DNA of 64,000 bases from Xenopus tropicalis. Lineage: Eukaryota; Chordata; Amphibia; Anura; Pipidae. Shown in pieces: positions 9,944 through 22,000 of the stretch. Numbering within the stretch: position 1 is the stretch's first letter; every line of letters begins with the position of its first letter. The position numbers and the translations under genes are program-made. The DNA is taken from positions 199,298,743-199,362,742 of the forward strand of contig NC_030677.2 in the NCBI RefSeq assembly GCF_000004195.4, given 5' to 3'. Below the pieces are notes generated by a model. It was not told where the DNA came from and did no database searches. It saw only the letters and a program-made list of their open reading frames with translations.

Positions 9944-10173
9944 GTGTCAGACTGGGGTGGCAGGGGCCCATTCTCCAAAGACTTTTTCCTTCTCTGTTCA
10001 CTCGTATTATTTATTCTCTTAATCACATCCCCATACAAATTATTATTTATTCTTCCTTCTATTATTTTCTTTGTTCTCATATTGAAATGAGGGTGCTGGG
10101 TGAAAAGGAGGGCCCACTGACACCTGGGCCCACTGGGATTTTCCTGGTATCCTGTAGGGCCAGTCCAACACTG
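9944..10173. mobile_element. hAT-type MITE (CAGTGTCAGACTGG ends)
   Basis: The 230-bp element has ends CAGTGTCAGACTGG and CCAGTCCAACACTG and is flanked by a perfect 8-bp duplication, CCTGTACC, at 9936-9943 and 10174-10181. An 8-bp duplication with CAG/CTG ends is the hAT hallmark. The interior is T-rich and non-coding. A related copy lies at 23323-23531, and degenerate ones near 23.03 and 33.07 kb. Confidence 0.88.
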
Positions 10174-10181
10174 CCTGTACC

Positions 10182-11274
10182 CCCTTGTTTGTGACCCTGC
10201 AGTTATGGCACAGGACAGGGGGTACCTATATGATGCCCATTGGCTATGTGCCTGGTACTATGCCCAAGGCTGCCTGTGCCTTGGATGTGTGTCTAATGTA
10301 ACACTCAGGGCTGGTGTAATGTAATGCAGTGTTACACCCAAGGAAGGCTATAGCTCAGGTATGTGCCTAACATCAAGCCCAAGGTAGCCTACGGCTCATG
10401 GATGTTTCCCATTTATGCCTATGACCCGAAGGCCAGCTATGGGATCATTCTGCTATGGGTATCAGATATGTGCCCACTCTGGTCAGAATGCTTTGTAATA
10501 AAGAGAACTAGAATCTCAGCCATAAGTGCTATGGCACACAGCACCGTGCCATCTACACCGTGGGCAAATCTCCTTTGCCCACTAACAGTTGCTTCCCATT
10601 CGTTGTGCCCATACAGACACTTGGTGCCAGCAGGTATTACTAGGGGACGGACCCTTAGAAGTGTCACAGTACAGGTGAATTAAAGGGCCCCTTCCCACAG
10701 GAGCCATTCCTGGTGCAGCCTGAGCTATGGAAGAATTGCATGGGGCCCCTGTAAAGAAGGAAACTGCCCAGCAGGAATCTGAATTGTGGAAACAGAGATT
10801 CTCTCTTTATCTACACATTCTTTTGAATTTAGAAAGAATTCACGTGAAACTGGTTCCACTACAGTTACAGGTGCTGAATTTACTGTAAATGACATTAACC
10901 CCCCCCCCCCCATGAATTTAGCTTGAAATCAATATATTAGGGTTAATGGGAAAAGTTTGATTGTAAGCTCTATGGGGCAATGATTTCCTTCCCATTCCTT
11001 CTTTTGAAACTTAACTTTTATTATTTTGTATTTATTTGTATTTCTTACTGTATTGGCCACTTTCAGACTGGGGTGTCTAGGGCCTACCCCAACACCCCAT
11101 TGCCAATTCCCTCCCCACTGCAAACCATCTCTTTCTTAATGGGCCCACAGATCCCAGTCTGCAGGGGAGGGGGGGTTGGAGGTGAGATCTCAACCAGCGG
11201 AGGGGGGTGATATAGGTATGGCTTTGGTTGTTTTTAACTGGATGTTAATTCTCTTTTTTATGTCTTTACATGTA
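10182..11274. other. Unassigned sequence
   Basis: Near 10964-11060 there is a diverged piece resembling a retroposon tail (GATTGTAAGCTCTATGGGGC). A C run lies at about 10900-10910. Frames at 10363-10683 and 10437-10667 overlap on opposite strands and are unlikely to be coding. Confidence 0.35.
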
Positions 11275-11763
11275 CTTGCCGGTAAATTTGTAATGGTCTA
11301 TAAATCCTCCCTTCCCTGACCCTTTCCTCTGCCGATCCCCTTTATAACAGGGATCCTCAACTTTTTTTTACCCGTGAGCAATAGTTCAAATGTAAAAAGA
11401 GTTGGGGAGCAACACAACATAAAAAATGTTCCTGGGGTGCCAAATAAGGGTTGTGATTGGCTATTTGATAGCCCCTATGTGAACTGGCAGCCTACAGGAA
11501 GCCAAGAATTTAAAAATAATCACCTGCTTTAGGGCCACTGGGGGCAACATCCAAGGGGTTGGTGAGCAACATGTTGCCCCCGAGCCACTGGTTGGTGATC
11601 ACTGCTTTATAACTATAACCCCACCTAATCCACCCAATTTCCTGACCCATTTACCAGCCCCATCCACCCCACTCCTTACACCATATCCCCGGCCCCAACT
11701 TATGCCAAGTCCCACCCCCAACCCAAAGAGCAGTATAAGCCACAGAAAAAGTTGGCAACCCCA
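11275..11763 (-). mobile_element. GGTTGCCAACTTTTTCTG element, split by a nested hAT
   Basis: Read on the minus strand, it starts GGGGTTGCCAACTTTTTCTG near 11763 and runs through GGGGTGGATGGGGCTGGTAAATG to CCGGTAAAT near 11285. The same sequence, without the insertion, is at 40403-40729, and a short version is at 44223-44338. The far end is lost or diverged here. A hAT MITE sits inside at 11348-11604. Confidence 0.65.
11348..11604. mobile_element. hAT-type MITE (CAGGGATCC ends), nested
   Basis: The 257-bp element has ends CAGGGATCCTCAAC and GGTTGGTGATCACTG and a perfect 8-bp duplication, CTTTATAA, at 11340-11347 and 11605-11612. It lies inside another repeat, and the corresponding empty site (TTATAAAG on the other strand) is intact in the related copy near 40.6 kb. 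Same family as 33319-33625, 38612-38919 and 54785-55078. Confidence 0.9.
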
Positions 11764-13196
11764 GATGCCAGTCAGCTGGCAGGGAGGGTGGCCCCGCAGA
11801 TCCCAGCCAGGCAACAGTCCTGGGTCCCCATTGACCCAGTTGGTATTGACGCCTGTTTGCTATATAATATATTGTTCTTCTGTACATTGCTGCATATAGT
11901 AGCACTATATATATATATATATATAAATATACCCTACTTCTTTGTAGTAATACTTTATAATTCTCTAAATGTTCAGCAAACTATAAAAAATCTCTCTGTT
12001 TACTATAAACTGAAAATATTTCACACATATCTGTACTGTTGGCATAATACCAAGCTCCCTCTATGCGTCATTGGAAGAAGAACAGAATTACTGTGACTCT
12101 TTTGTGACTTATGCTCTCAGATACATTGGGAAATTCCACTTAGTATGAATGGGTGGACCACTGTAATCTGTCTCTAGGGGCCTCCAAAATGGCACTGACT
12201 GACACACAAACTGATAGCAGAGAAACTGACGGGGCTGGGCCCCAAAACAAAATATCAGTGTACCTTCTTTCTTAAAAATAAATTCAACAATCAGTGTCAC
12301 TCTGGGCCCTCAGCAGCCACATAGCCTGGTTTCTCTATAGTTGTCCCATAGAAACAGGGGTGCCACAGAGCAGGAGCAGATGGCAGGAAAAGTGAGGGAC
12401 AATAGATGTAATAGAGGGCTAGTTGTTACACAGCTCCCACTGGCAGCCAAGGGCTGTTGGTATTTGGGAGTTGTAGTTCCAATAGCTGGAGGCCCCCAGG
12501 TCAACCTGTCCCGCTTTTGTTAAATAATAGAGCCCTATACATTTTCTATCCCCTGTTCCCTGGAACTTCTATAGAAATAAACAGTAAAATAATAGGCACA
12601 TGACTACAAGGAAATACAATTCTCAAACTGCAGGGAAGTAACTCACATTTTGTGTATAAGACCGTTCTGCCTTAGGGAAAAGGGGGCCAACTCACAATGC
12701 TGCATGGGGCAAGAAACTGGTGATCATTGGGGAATCAATGGAAGACATACAATGTGGGGGCTTTAATTATGCCCCTGTTGTTGTATCAGTCTGTGGAAGT
12801 GGTCTGTGTCTGACCACTAAATGTCAAAAGCTCAGATTAGATCTGGCCATGAAGCTAAGTCTTTATAAAAAGAAAGAATAATGCTGGCCATACCTGCTAG
12901 GGGTTGGCAATATTGCCAAACAAGTAATGCCAAGTGGATTTACTGTATATAATAGGAGATCTAATCTATGGCTGCTGTTGTCCTACAACTCCTGCCACAA
13001 CCTCAAGCCTGGCACTGGGAATAGGAATGAGGGGCTGAAGGTATAAGGTATCATGGTCTCCAACTTTCTCGTTTTGCCACTATCTTGCCCTACTGACCCA
13101 ACTATCCCACACTCTTCTTCTAAACATGCTTCTCCGTAGGGCCCCACCGGCTAGTTAGTTCTGTGTCATTTCCTTTATTGAGACCCTCATAAAGTC
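11764..13196. other. Unassigned sequence
   Basis: Contains a short (TA)n at about 11907-11926. No clear repeat ends and no credible exon. A short GGCCATACC stretch near 12887 resembles the ends of the GCCATACACG MITE family but is too short to call. Confidence 0.35.
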
Positions 13197-13199
13197 TTA

Positions 13200-13546
13200 G
13201 GGGCACATTTACTTATCCACGAACGCTCTGAGCGTTCGTTCGATCGGTCCAATCGTATTTTCCGTGACTTTTTCGTACCTTGCGTGACTTTTTCGACACT
13301 TGCACAACTTTTTCGGTGCTTGCATGACTTTTTCGTATTTTTAGAAAAACGGATCGGTTTAGCCGCTGTTTACATTCGTTCCGTGCAAAAATGTTGTGAC
13401 TTTCGGATCGCCAATACAATATTTTCGTGACTAATACGATTTTTTCGGAAGCATTTTTGTGATATTTGCAATCTTCAGAAATTTTCGTTTCCAATCCGAA
13501 TTTTTCCTATTCGGGATTCAAACTCGTGTTTTGATAAATCTGCCCC
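13200..13546. mobile_element. Harbinger-like MITE (GGGGCACATTTA ends)
   Basis: The 347-bp element has ends GGGGCACATTTACTTA and GATAAATCTGCCCC and TTA flanks at 13197-13199 and 13547-13549. The interior is rich in TTTTTCG / CGAAAAA motifs spaced irregularly. TTA duplication plus these ends fit PIF/Harbinger. Non-coding: the 93-codon minus-strand frame is low-complexity (S, K, R, V). Confidence 0.82.
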
Positions 13547-13549
13547 TTA

Positions 13550-14452
13550 GTATGAATACATGAAAGGCCCCAGTCTAGGCTTCACAATACACTTTTACCA
13601 ATGGAGAAAGAATTGCTACATTTGTGCTTTGCTGGCCGCTCTGGCAACTAAATGTGTTATAGAATTTTATACTCATTTAATTCTTAATATTCTTAATAGT
13701 ACAACTTTATTTATTCATTCCCCACGTTGGCAAAAGCAGTTCTATTTGCTACAGCAAGACTTTGCCAACTTCACACTGTAATATTGCTATTGTTGTATTG
13801 TCAACACTACTGTGTCAACACAGTAGGACAAAATTAAAAAAAAAAATATGTATATGCACATAATGGATTTATTGTGACCTGTAACCTTGACTACTATAGT
13901 TAACATACAAGTCTAAGAACACCCCAGAAATACAGATGGATCATCTAGGAATTGTAGCTGCCCGTGTAGGTTCCAGGTTGGATGTCTGTGGCATAAACCA
14001 GTCTGGGGGTTGTATCTGTAGTGTCATTCTATGAGGTTCCTATACTTATGCATTGGAGTGTGATGAATTTACTGTAATACAACGGCCGTGGAGATTTGTC
14101 TGTACTTGGCGAAGTCTCCCTGGCACCAACACAACTCCGTTCGGCTCATAAATAGAAAGAGTTTGCCATTGTGGGGAACAAATAGAATCATGTTCTACCG
14201 CAGAAACCACTAGCCCTATTCCTGTGCACACAGTGGTCTGAAATGTAATATTTGTGCATGGAAACAGGCATTACATGTTTTTTTTTGGAATATGTAACTG
14301 GCTGAGGGCTATAGGGGCAGTCTCACCAAAAACACGGTGTATTTTCTGTTTGTCTGTGCAGCAAATACATGTAAAAGGTTCTTAGCAGAGTCTTAATTTT
14401 TTTTTTATCCTATAAGGCCTATTTTATATACCCTTCCCTTCATAACGGAGTT
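13550..14452. other. Unassigned sequence
   Basis: No repeat ends and no recognised domain. The frames at 13560-13781 (plus) and 14046-14231 (minus) are short and unremarkable. Confidence 0.35.
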
Positions 14453-14870
14453 GTTCATCTTTAAATTAACTTTTAGTATGATGCTGAAAATTGTGTCTGA
14501 GACAGTTTTGCAGTTGGTCTTCATTTTTTATTATTTGCAGTTTTTTAATTATTTAGCTTTTTGCAGGTTGGAATTTCAGCAGCTGGTTGCTAGGTTCTAA
14601 TTTAACCTAGCAACAAGTCAGTGGTGTGAAAGATCAGGAATATGAATAAAGGAGGGCATAAATAGGAAGTTAAGTAATACAAATACAAATTAATAATAAC
14701 ATTGTAGCCTTACAGAGCAATCGTTTTTTTTTGGCTGCCAGAGTCAGTGGCCCCCATTTGAAAATTGAATTATTTGCCTTCCTCTTCTGACCCTTTCCAA
14801 ACACTTAAGGCCAATTGAAAAGTTGCCAAGAACAGTCCATTCTATAACATACTAAAGCTGAGGGTGAAAC
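14453..14870. mobile_element. MITE of the GTTCACCTTTAA type
   Basis: The left end GTTCATCTTTAAATTAAC and the right end CATACTAAAGCTGAGGGTGAAAC are diverged inverted repeats. The interior has GGTTGCTAGG, a TTTTTTATTATTTGC tract and CTTACAGAGCAATCG, which I recognise from a very common Xenopus MITE. I cannot see an intact target duplication. TTAA-type targeting is likely but not shown here. Confidence 0.65.
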
Positions 14871-14969
14871 ACCCACTATAGTTTTTGCTAGGGGGCCCAG
14901 CCCCTTCTAGTTGAGCCACGTTGGCTGTAAGGAGGCAGTGCTAAATGCCAGTTTATAAGTTTGCATCCA

Positions 14970-15450
14970 TAAAAAGTGATGTAACTAGTGGGGAACAGAC
15001 TCTGCAGCTGTGGGGGGCCTGAGACACAGGGGGGCCCATAAATATCTGTGATTTCTGCTCCTCTTGAGCCAGCGTTCCATTTAGGACCCCCTGCAGCTCA
15101 CAATTGCTTTTATTTTGCCCATCGGCACCCTCAATCCCTAGGGCCAGAATTAGGGGTAAGTAGGAGCGGCACATGCCTAGGGCGCAATGGTGTGTGTGTG
15201 GGGGGGGGGGGCGCTGGCACCCTCTATGACTGGTCTCCGCTGGGTCCCATCAGAAAATTTTTTTTTTTTGCAGGGGGCCCTTACCACCAAGTTATGCTGC
15301 TGACTCTTGCCTTGGGTTCTCTCAACCCTATGCCCACCGCTGGCAATCCCCCCTACAGACTCCTTTCCCCTCTGCCTTTTACATCTAGTGCTGGAGCTGG
15401 GGGGGCCTCAGGTGGGGGTGGAAGGGGGCAATATTACGCCACTGTAACCT
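14970..15450. mobile_element. Decayed mosaic of DNA-transposon pieces
   Basis: The left edge AGTGATGTAACTAGTGG and the right edge TTACGCCACTG look like the inverted ends of a hAT-type family with CAGTGGCGTAAC ends. The flanks do not match, so this is uncertain. It includes a G run at 15201-15211, a T run near 15258-15269 and GGGGGGCCC blocks. The frame at 15048-15485 runs through these runs and is not a gene. Confidence 0.4.
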
Positions 15451-16035
15451 GTATTGTAAAATATAAGAATATTAGGCATCACTGAGGAGCTCCATGACTA
15501 TACTCACGTGAAAAGGATACATTTTTGTTCACATTCAAATATTTTATTTTACTCACATTTGAATATACAAATTAAGTTTTTACTATTCCATTTGGTGTTC
15601 AGTATTCAGCCCAGTCCGAGACTTTTTGGCCCGAGTTCCCAGAGAAACTCGGAAATTCTGTTTGTGATAAAACGGAATGATGGGTTATGCTTTAGCAGTT
15701 CCCCACTTACGTCTCCTTGGGTCGGCTGTCCATGTATAAAAAAACATAAGTGGTTTCTTTCTTAAGTGGCCTGGGAGTGATTTACAGATAATGGGGGTCT
15801 CTGCTTCCTAGGAAGTCACTGGTACATTTGGGAGCGATCACGAGTTGTGCCAGATGTGTCTAAATTTATGCCATTTTTTCATGACATTCATTACTAGAGG
15901 ACACTGTTATGCTGGGGTTTGTGAATGAGGTTTAAAGGGCAACTAAAGCCTGGGTTGTGGATTAGTATTAGGGCTGGTGTGTGGTTTCCCTGCAGCACAG
16001 CACGTTTGTATCACAATACAATATCATACAGTTTT
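15451..16035. other. Unassigned sequence
   Basis: No repeat ends or coding signals recognised. The frame at 15508-15765 has no domain. Confidence 0.35.
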
Positions 16036-16039
16036 ACTT

Positions 16040-16285
16040 GAAACTTTAGTTGTGCTTTAATATAGCCCTAAACGCTGTGGTCCTGGGTTTGATTCCAGCC
16101 ACGGTATTAACTGCAAACAGTGTGTATGTTCTCCCCGTGTCTGTTTGAGTTTCATCTAGGTACCTTGGTTTCCTCTCACACTCCAAAAACATACAGGCTA
16201 ATTGGCTCATGATAAAATTGGATTTATTGTGTGTATAAATTGTAAGCTCCTCTGGGGCAGAGACTGATATGAAAGATGTATGCAT
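16040..16285 (+). mobile_element. Vertebrate dispersed retroposon tail
   Basis: Contains the order GGTTTGATTCCAGCC, TGTATGTTCTCCCCGTGTCT, TTTCCTCTCACACTCC, AAAAACATACAGGCTAATTGG and ATTGTAAGCTCCTCTGGGGC. This is a very common vertebrate repeat, and its last part is the source of the 51-bp minisatellite at 42.9 kb. The copy is incomplete at its 3' end. Confidence 0.65.
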
Positions 16286-16340
16286 GCCAAAATCCAATAG
16301 AAATCTCTTTTATTGGGCATATAGTAAATACAAATAAATA

Positions 16341-17063
16341 AATATACTCGAGTGTAAGCCGATCCAAATATAAGCCGAGGTACCTAATTTTACCTAAGAA
16401 AACTGGAAAAACTTATTGACTCGAGTATAAGCCTAGGGTGGGAAATGCAGCCGCTACTGCTAAGTTTCAATAATCAGATTATTTAATAAAAGGACACTCA
16501 GCGTGACCCCCTGTGAATTCTACATAAATATGTATGTTGTATGTGTATGTGTATGTATGTTGGCAGCTGCAGATTAAGAGCAATCCAATGTGATTACTTC
16601 TTTATGCCTTTATATACACATCAATGGTGTATGAACACTGAATGAATTAAGCTGTGTCTGTTCAGAATTTAGAGCAGTAAAAATAATGGCATTCATTTCG
16701 TTTAACTCACCTGCACACTAGCTTGTGCCCGAGTAGTAAGGGCAGAGTAGTAAGGGCAGTGCCGTATTATTTGTCCTACTGGCCCATCTTGTGTTTTTCT
16801 GTTATATGGCCATGCTCTCTGGACTCGCACAATGCTCCCTACAAAGGCAAAACACATATTTGCTTCTGCTTCTGAGAACATTAAAGGAATACATGTTGCG
16901 CCGCGCACGCACCCCCCCCTTGCGTGCTCGTGCGCCGGATGCGCCGGTAGGACAAGTAATCAGCCACTGCACTTACTACATTACTCGAGTATAAGCCGAG
17001 GATTCCTTTTTTAGCACATTTTGAGTGCCTGAAAACTTGGCTTATACTCGAGTATATACGGTA
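16341..17063. mobile_element. TATACTCGAGTATAAGCC element
   Basis: The left end ATACTCGAGTGTAAGCC and the right end GGCTTATACTCGAGTATA are inverted, and internal copies of ACTCGAGTATAAGCC occur at about 16420 and 16983. The last 80 bp form a hairpin. This is a repeat type seen in several vertebrates. Mariner-like TA targeting is possible but not certain. The interior around 16890-16945 is GC-rich and may be captured sequence. Confidence 0.55.
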
Positions 17064-18079
17064 AGCCCTGTTTGAAGAAAGTGCATGGATTTTAGAATAA
17101 AATCATTACATAGACTGCCTGTGTTCCCTTTAAACAGAAATAAATAATAATATTCCCACTTGAAGTGTTGGCTTTATTTCCCATGGCTTTGCAATATGAT
17201 GAGTATTGTTTCCATAACCCGATATAGTTTTACTGCAACATGCAGCCAATAGCACGTCCCGTTCACAGGAAACTGTGGCAATGATTTCACTTTTCTGCTT
17301 GGTCTCGGCACGGGGAAGTACAATTTTCTGGGAGGATGCTGCGGAGCATTAAGGCAAATTGATTTGCACAGCTCAGTGGAAAAACAGCTCATAAAAGAGG
17401 AACAGCTTTGGTCTTAAAAATGGAACAAATATACATGTCAAAGCATTAGGCACCCTGCTTCAAGTGTGACGGTGCCACTCATCCGACAGTACGGGCACCC
17501 TGCAATGGGCATGCCCACAACAGAGAGAGCTCTCTATTAGTTCAGCTGCTCGAGTCAGACCTCTTGGCACCATAAGGCAAAATTCGGTATCCATTACCCC
17601 TCTCCAGCGCGTAGTAAGGCAACACCCTAAATGAGAGAAGCATTTATTGCGCCTATAAATATAAAGATGCAGGAATTAGGAAAAAAAAGGAACTGATCAT
17701 GATAGGGCAAGTCTTTGGATTTGTTTGGAGCGCCTATAAGGTTACCTTTTGCTTCCCAACAATATATTCTATGAAGGTATTACTGGCTCAGCTTGCAGTT
17801 TTAACTTTGTGCCCATTGTTGCACAGGCTGGCCACAACCTTTCTTATAGCCTCCCATAACGCTTCTGTTATAGTTCCTTTGCAAGAAGTCAAAACAACAT
17901 GCTACAGGTGTGGTACAATGTCACTTTAACAGGGTATTAAATAGGGTTTCTACTGTAACCCATCAGTCTGTATAGGATTTAGATTTTCCTGATGTTAACC
18001 ATTTTTTTAAAATAGCAAAATATGGTGTAAAGAAATGGAATGCTGGAGCTCATGGGTTAGTAAGATGGGAGTGGGGGTA
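17064..18079. other. Unassigned sequence
   Basis: No repeat with clear ends and no credible exon. The frame at 17699-17929 (76 codons) is not recognised. Confidence 0.35.
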
Positions 18080-18187
18080 GTTTATTCCAGCGTTTTTCAA
18101 CCACTGTTCCTGTGCCGCGAGATGTTGCCTGGTGTGCCGTAGGCAGGGCCGCAATTTTTACTTTCAAAAAAAAATCCAGGCCCTGTC

Positions 18188-18250
18188 ATTGGTTGCGCCC
18201 CGTGTGTACGGGTGACGTCAGTACGCACGGGGCGCAACGTTATAAAAGGG
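18188..18250 (+). promoter_or_regulatory. Promoter-like block: inverted CCAAT, CRE palindrome, TATA box
   Basis: The order is ATTGG (18188-18192), a GC-rich arm GGTTGCGCCCCGTG (18191-18204), TGACGTCA (18213-18220, a perfect CRE), the inverse arm CACGGGGCGCAAC (18226-18238) and TATAAAAGGG (18241-18250). Spacing of about 20 bp from CRE to TATA suits a polymerase II core promoter, giving a start near 18270. An ATG at 18306 opens a 38-codon frame ending at 18422 in the minisatellite. Function is inferred from motifs only. Confidence 0.5.
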
Positions 18251-18344
18251 CCTGTGTGCGGTCGCGTGTAGGCAGAAGTGCAGAGGCGGCGCGCGTGAGG
18301 GGAAGATGCTGCTGAAGCCGCCGAAGAGCAGAAGTAAAATGCTG

Positions 18345-18945
18345 CTGGGCACCAATGTATTAGGGGGGGCCACGGGGCACACTGACTTATGGGGGCACTG
18401 CTGCTGGGCACCAATGTACTAGGGGGGCTGGCTCTTGGCACCAATGTACTGGGGGGCACTGCTGCTGGGCACCAATGTACTGGGGGGCACTGCTGCTGGG
18501 CACCAATGTACTGGGGGGCACTGCTGCTGGGCACCAATGTACTAGGGGGGCACTGCTCTTGGCACCAATGTACTAGGGGGGCACTGCTGCTGGGCACCAG
18601 TGTACTAGGGGGGCACTGCTCTTGGCACCAATGTACTAGGGGGGCACTGCTGCTGGGCACCAATGTACTAGGGGGGCACTGCTCTTGGCACCAATGTACT
18701 AGGGGGGCACTGCTCTTGGCACCAATGTACTAGGGGGCACTGCTCTTGGCACCAATGTACTAGGGGGGCACTGCTCTTGGCACCAATGTACTAGGGGGGC
18801 ACTGCTCTTGGCACCAATGTACTAGGGGGGCACTGCTCTTGGCACCAATGTACTAGGGGGGCACTGCTGCTGGGCACCAATGTACTAGGGGGGCACTGCT
18901 GCTGGGCACCAGTGTACTAGGGGGGCACTGCTGCTGGGCACAGAG
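18345..18945. repeat. About 30-bp minisatellite inside hAT
   Basis: The unit is about 30-31 bp (GGCACTGCTCTTGGCACC then AATGTACTAGGGG) and is repeated roughly 19-20 times. Two main variants alternate, CTGCTGCTGGGCACC and CTGCTCTTGGCACC, showing block duplication. Long frames here on both strands (114 and 188 codons) are produced by the repeat. Confidence 0.92.
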
Positions 18946-19046
18946 TTAAATTTTTTAACATTTTCTAATGGTGGTGTGCCTCGTGATTTTTTTCATGAAA
19001 CAAGTGTGCCTTTGCCCAAAAAAGGTTGAAAAACACTGGTTTATTC

Positions 19047-22000
19047 CATCAACTAATGGTGGTCCCTCAATAGATTCCATAGTCTTGTAATTGCAGCAGG
19101 TATAAAGGGCTGGAACATTGAAAATAACTCACTTCTGTATAGAGGGTTATTAAGGTACTGTTGACCTGACCTCTTTTAAAAGGCAAAATTACTCTTCTCA
19201 TTGGTTAAATTCTGAACAAACAAGGGAGGGAAATGGCAGAAAGAAAGGTAAAAGGGGAATGCTGGTGTGGATCCCTGTTTTACTTTTGGACCTGAGTAGT
19301 TCTGTCTCCATCAATGACCTTATCCATTAGCCATATTGCCCTTACATAAATAAATATTTGCGAATGCTGTAAGGAAAGGGTTGCTGGGGCTCACCGATGG
19401 AACCTTTGCCCAGAGCCCGCCTAGGTACAAGTCCATTCAATTAGAAGGTTCCTGCTCAAATTCAGCAATGACTATGTGTGTGGGCAAAATATGTTTAGCC
19501 CACAAAATTCCGATCAAATGAAACATTCAGATCTATATATGTGCATGGCTTTAGGAGTCAAAACAGTAGCCCCAGCCTATAAACCATAGCAGAAGGCGAA
19601 AAGGAATTTTTACATTTCCTCATATCAATAAGGAAATGCCAGAAACTTTGATGGTATTTATTCAATATATAGTTATTTATTAAACCAAGTAAGCTCACAA
19701 AAAATCTTTATATGACCCACCTTATGTCATTTTTAAGAAATAAATTATTTCTTTGCTATTTCTGGGATAAAAATGAAACAGTACAAAATATGTGTAACAG
19801 TACTCTTATATAATGACATTTAAAATGCTACATGTAGGGAATAGGAGAAACAAGGGTCAGGTAAGAACAGGTGGAGCAATAAGTACGGCTGCTGAGCCCA
19901 GGGCTGCTGCAGAACAAATTCATACAAACAAACTGCTTTGCCTCATTACTGTCAACCATGATTTAAGGGATTGCAATGGCTCATAAATGGACAGCCATAT
20001 GTCTTTTAACAGGCCTTCTGCGCAACAGCCTTCCCTGCAATTCATACAGGACTCCTCCTCTCCAAATATTCTGTTGCCTAGGTCCATCAGACATTACATA
20101 GGCACCACCAAGCCAGTCAGGATTATAATGAAGCATCCAATTATACATGCAATACCCTCACTACAATTGTGCCATACTACATATCGTCTATATTACATAT
20201 TATAAAATATATTCCATAAATCTTTCATGTTCTCCACACCTTGCATCCTATCTTTTTTGCCCTCAATACTTGTTCTGTGCTGTACCAGAAATCTGGAGAT
20301 GCTTCACTTGCTCCATCACAATTATTTTTTATTTTACCACTTAAATTCCAGTGCCATCTCCTCAAGATCGTAATTGTGAACACGGATTGGAATTAAGTTT
20401 GATGTGCAAAGGGAAAGAAAGCCCCAATAGATGTAGAAAGCATATTTCTCCCCATTAGAAATGTTGGGTTTGGGTGCCAAGCCCTAATGTTGCATGAGGG
20501 AGTGGATTAACTATATCATAAAACACTGAGCTAGCACTGAAAAATTCTAACGTAAGGAGCCAAATAAAAAGTAAAAAATATATTTTTATTAAAGTTTTTA
20601 TGTCCATGAAAGCCTAATATTAGGTGTGGCCAATTTCCAAAAAGCCTAGAGCTTCAGCCCCATCCGTTACATTCACCACATAGCCGTCTATATATTAACT
20701 ACCTTTCAGGGATTAGTACTGATGGTTATATGCTGTGAGAGTATTTTGTGCATTGTGTCCTACAAATGTTGTTATATCATAAGGAAAGCAGTAAAGACTG
20801 TACTCAAAAGGACAGTTGAATATGAAGGTTTAAAGCATGGGTCACAGGCAACAAGACCATGTTTTAATCATGGAAAAACATGATGATCAAAACACACTAA
20901 ATGGTGCTAAAAGCCTAGAGAGATAAAGGATCATGCTGTAATTGAGTTGCATAGTAGTGGTGGCGCAGACTGGAATTTTCTAATGGTTAGATTAGGATGT
21001 TCAGGGGTTGAATCTTTTCTTCTCTCGAGATGTAGAAAGTAAGTTGAAACTGAGAGTTTCTATTAACTAAAATTGGTTGAAGTAAAGCTAAGCTGCCTTG
21101 TTTATACCTGGGCTTTAACTAGTTTGTAATCTTATCTGCTCCCTAAGTCTATCTTTCCAATGGTTGTCCTGTATGTCCAACACAGCATTAAGTTTGGTGT
21201 AGCCATTTTTTTCCATAGTGACCTAAAGCTTTTCTTTTCAAAGATAGGAAATGTGACAATATAACCAATAAATAAGCATTGGCTGCCCTTTTCCTTGTAG
21301 CACCTAACTCAATAGCTACATGGGGAACTGACACTCCAACACTCTGTACTATAGTGGCCACAGCTAGGGTCACCCATGGCTGGGGTTGCTGCCTTTCTTT
21401 AGGAAGGAGTACTGTTAATATTTGTACATCACCCTCAAAGAGGATTGTGCCTGCCTCACTCTGCCCTGACTTCTTGTGGTCTGCACAGTTCAGTGGGTTG
21501 AAATATGTCAGTATCATTATATAAATAATCCCTGAGGCTTGATGTCAGTCATAGGGCAGATGGGTGCTCTTCTAAACTAAACAGGAAGATATGAGGATTA
21601 TAATTGCTATTATTGTCTTAAAGCCTTGGCCTGACCTACATATAAGTATGCCACAAAATCATGTATAGATGAAGGTATTTCCTTCCTGAAAATCATACAT
21701 AATCAGCTGTTATGACCTGCATTTCCTACATATAAACATGTCATCATACAGGTTTAGCAGTTCCCACCACTTCCGAGGTACCACCTGACTCACAGTTGCA
21801 TGGCTGCATTTCATATATATATACATATGTCATCATTCATGTTTAACAGTTCCCAAATCCTGATTTACAGAGGCCCCATAGGCCAACATTAGAATAGAAA
21901 ATGCGGCCCATGGCCAATGGGATTTCTGACCTGCCCATTAAATGCCTAGGCGGATATTATTCAGGCATGCAGTCATTTGGCATATTCTTTCTTTCTTACT

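Larger units (their letters stand above)
18088..19038. mobile_element. Non-autonomous hAT element with promoter block and minisatellite
   Basis: The 951-bp element has ends CAGCGTTTTTCAACC and GGTTGAAAAACACTG and a perfect 8-bp duplication, GTTTATTC, at 18080-18087 and 19039-19046. This makes it hAT. Inside are a left region (TGCCGCGAGATGTTGCC), a GC-rich palindrome with a CRE and TATA box, a 30-bp minisatellite, and a right region (GGTGTGCCTCGTGA). No transposase. The promoter block is shared with the hAT element at 56209-57406, whose ends differ. Confidence 0.9.

Noticed and set aside
18097..18663. 188-codon minus-strand frame
   Set aside because: It consists of repeated translation of the 30-bp minisatellite plus hAT sequence.
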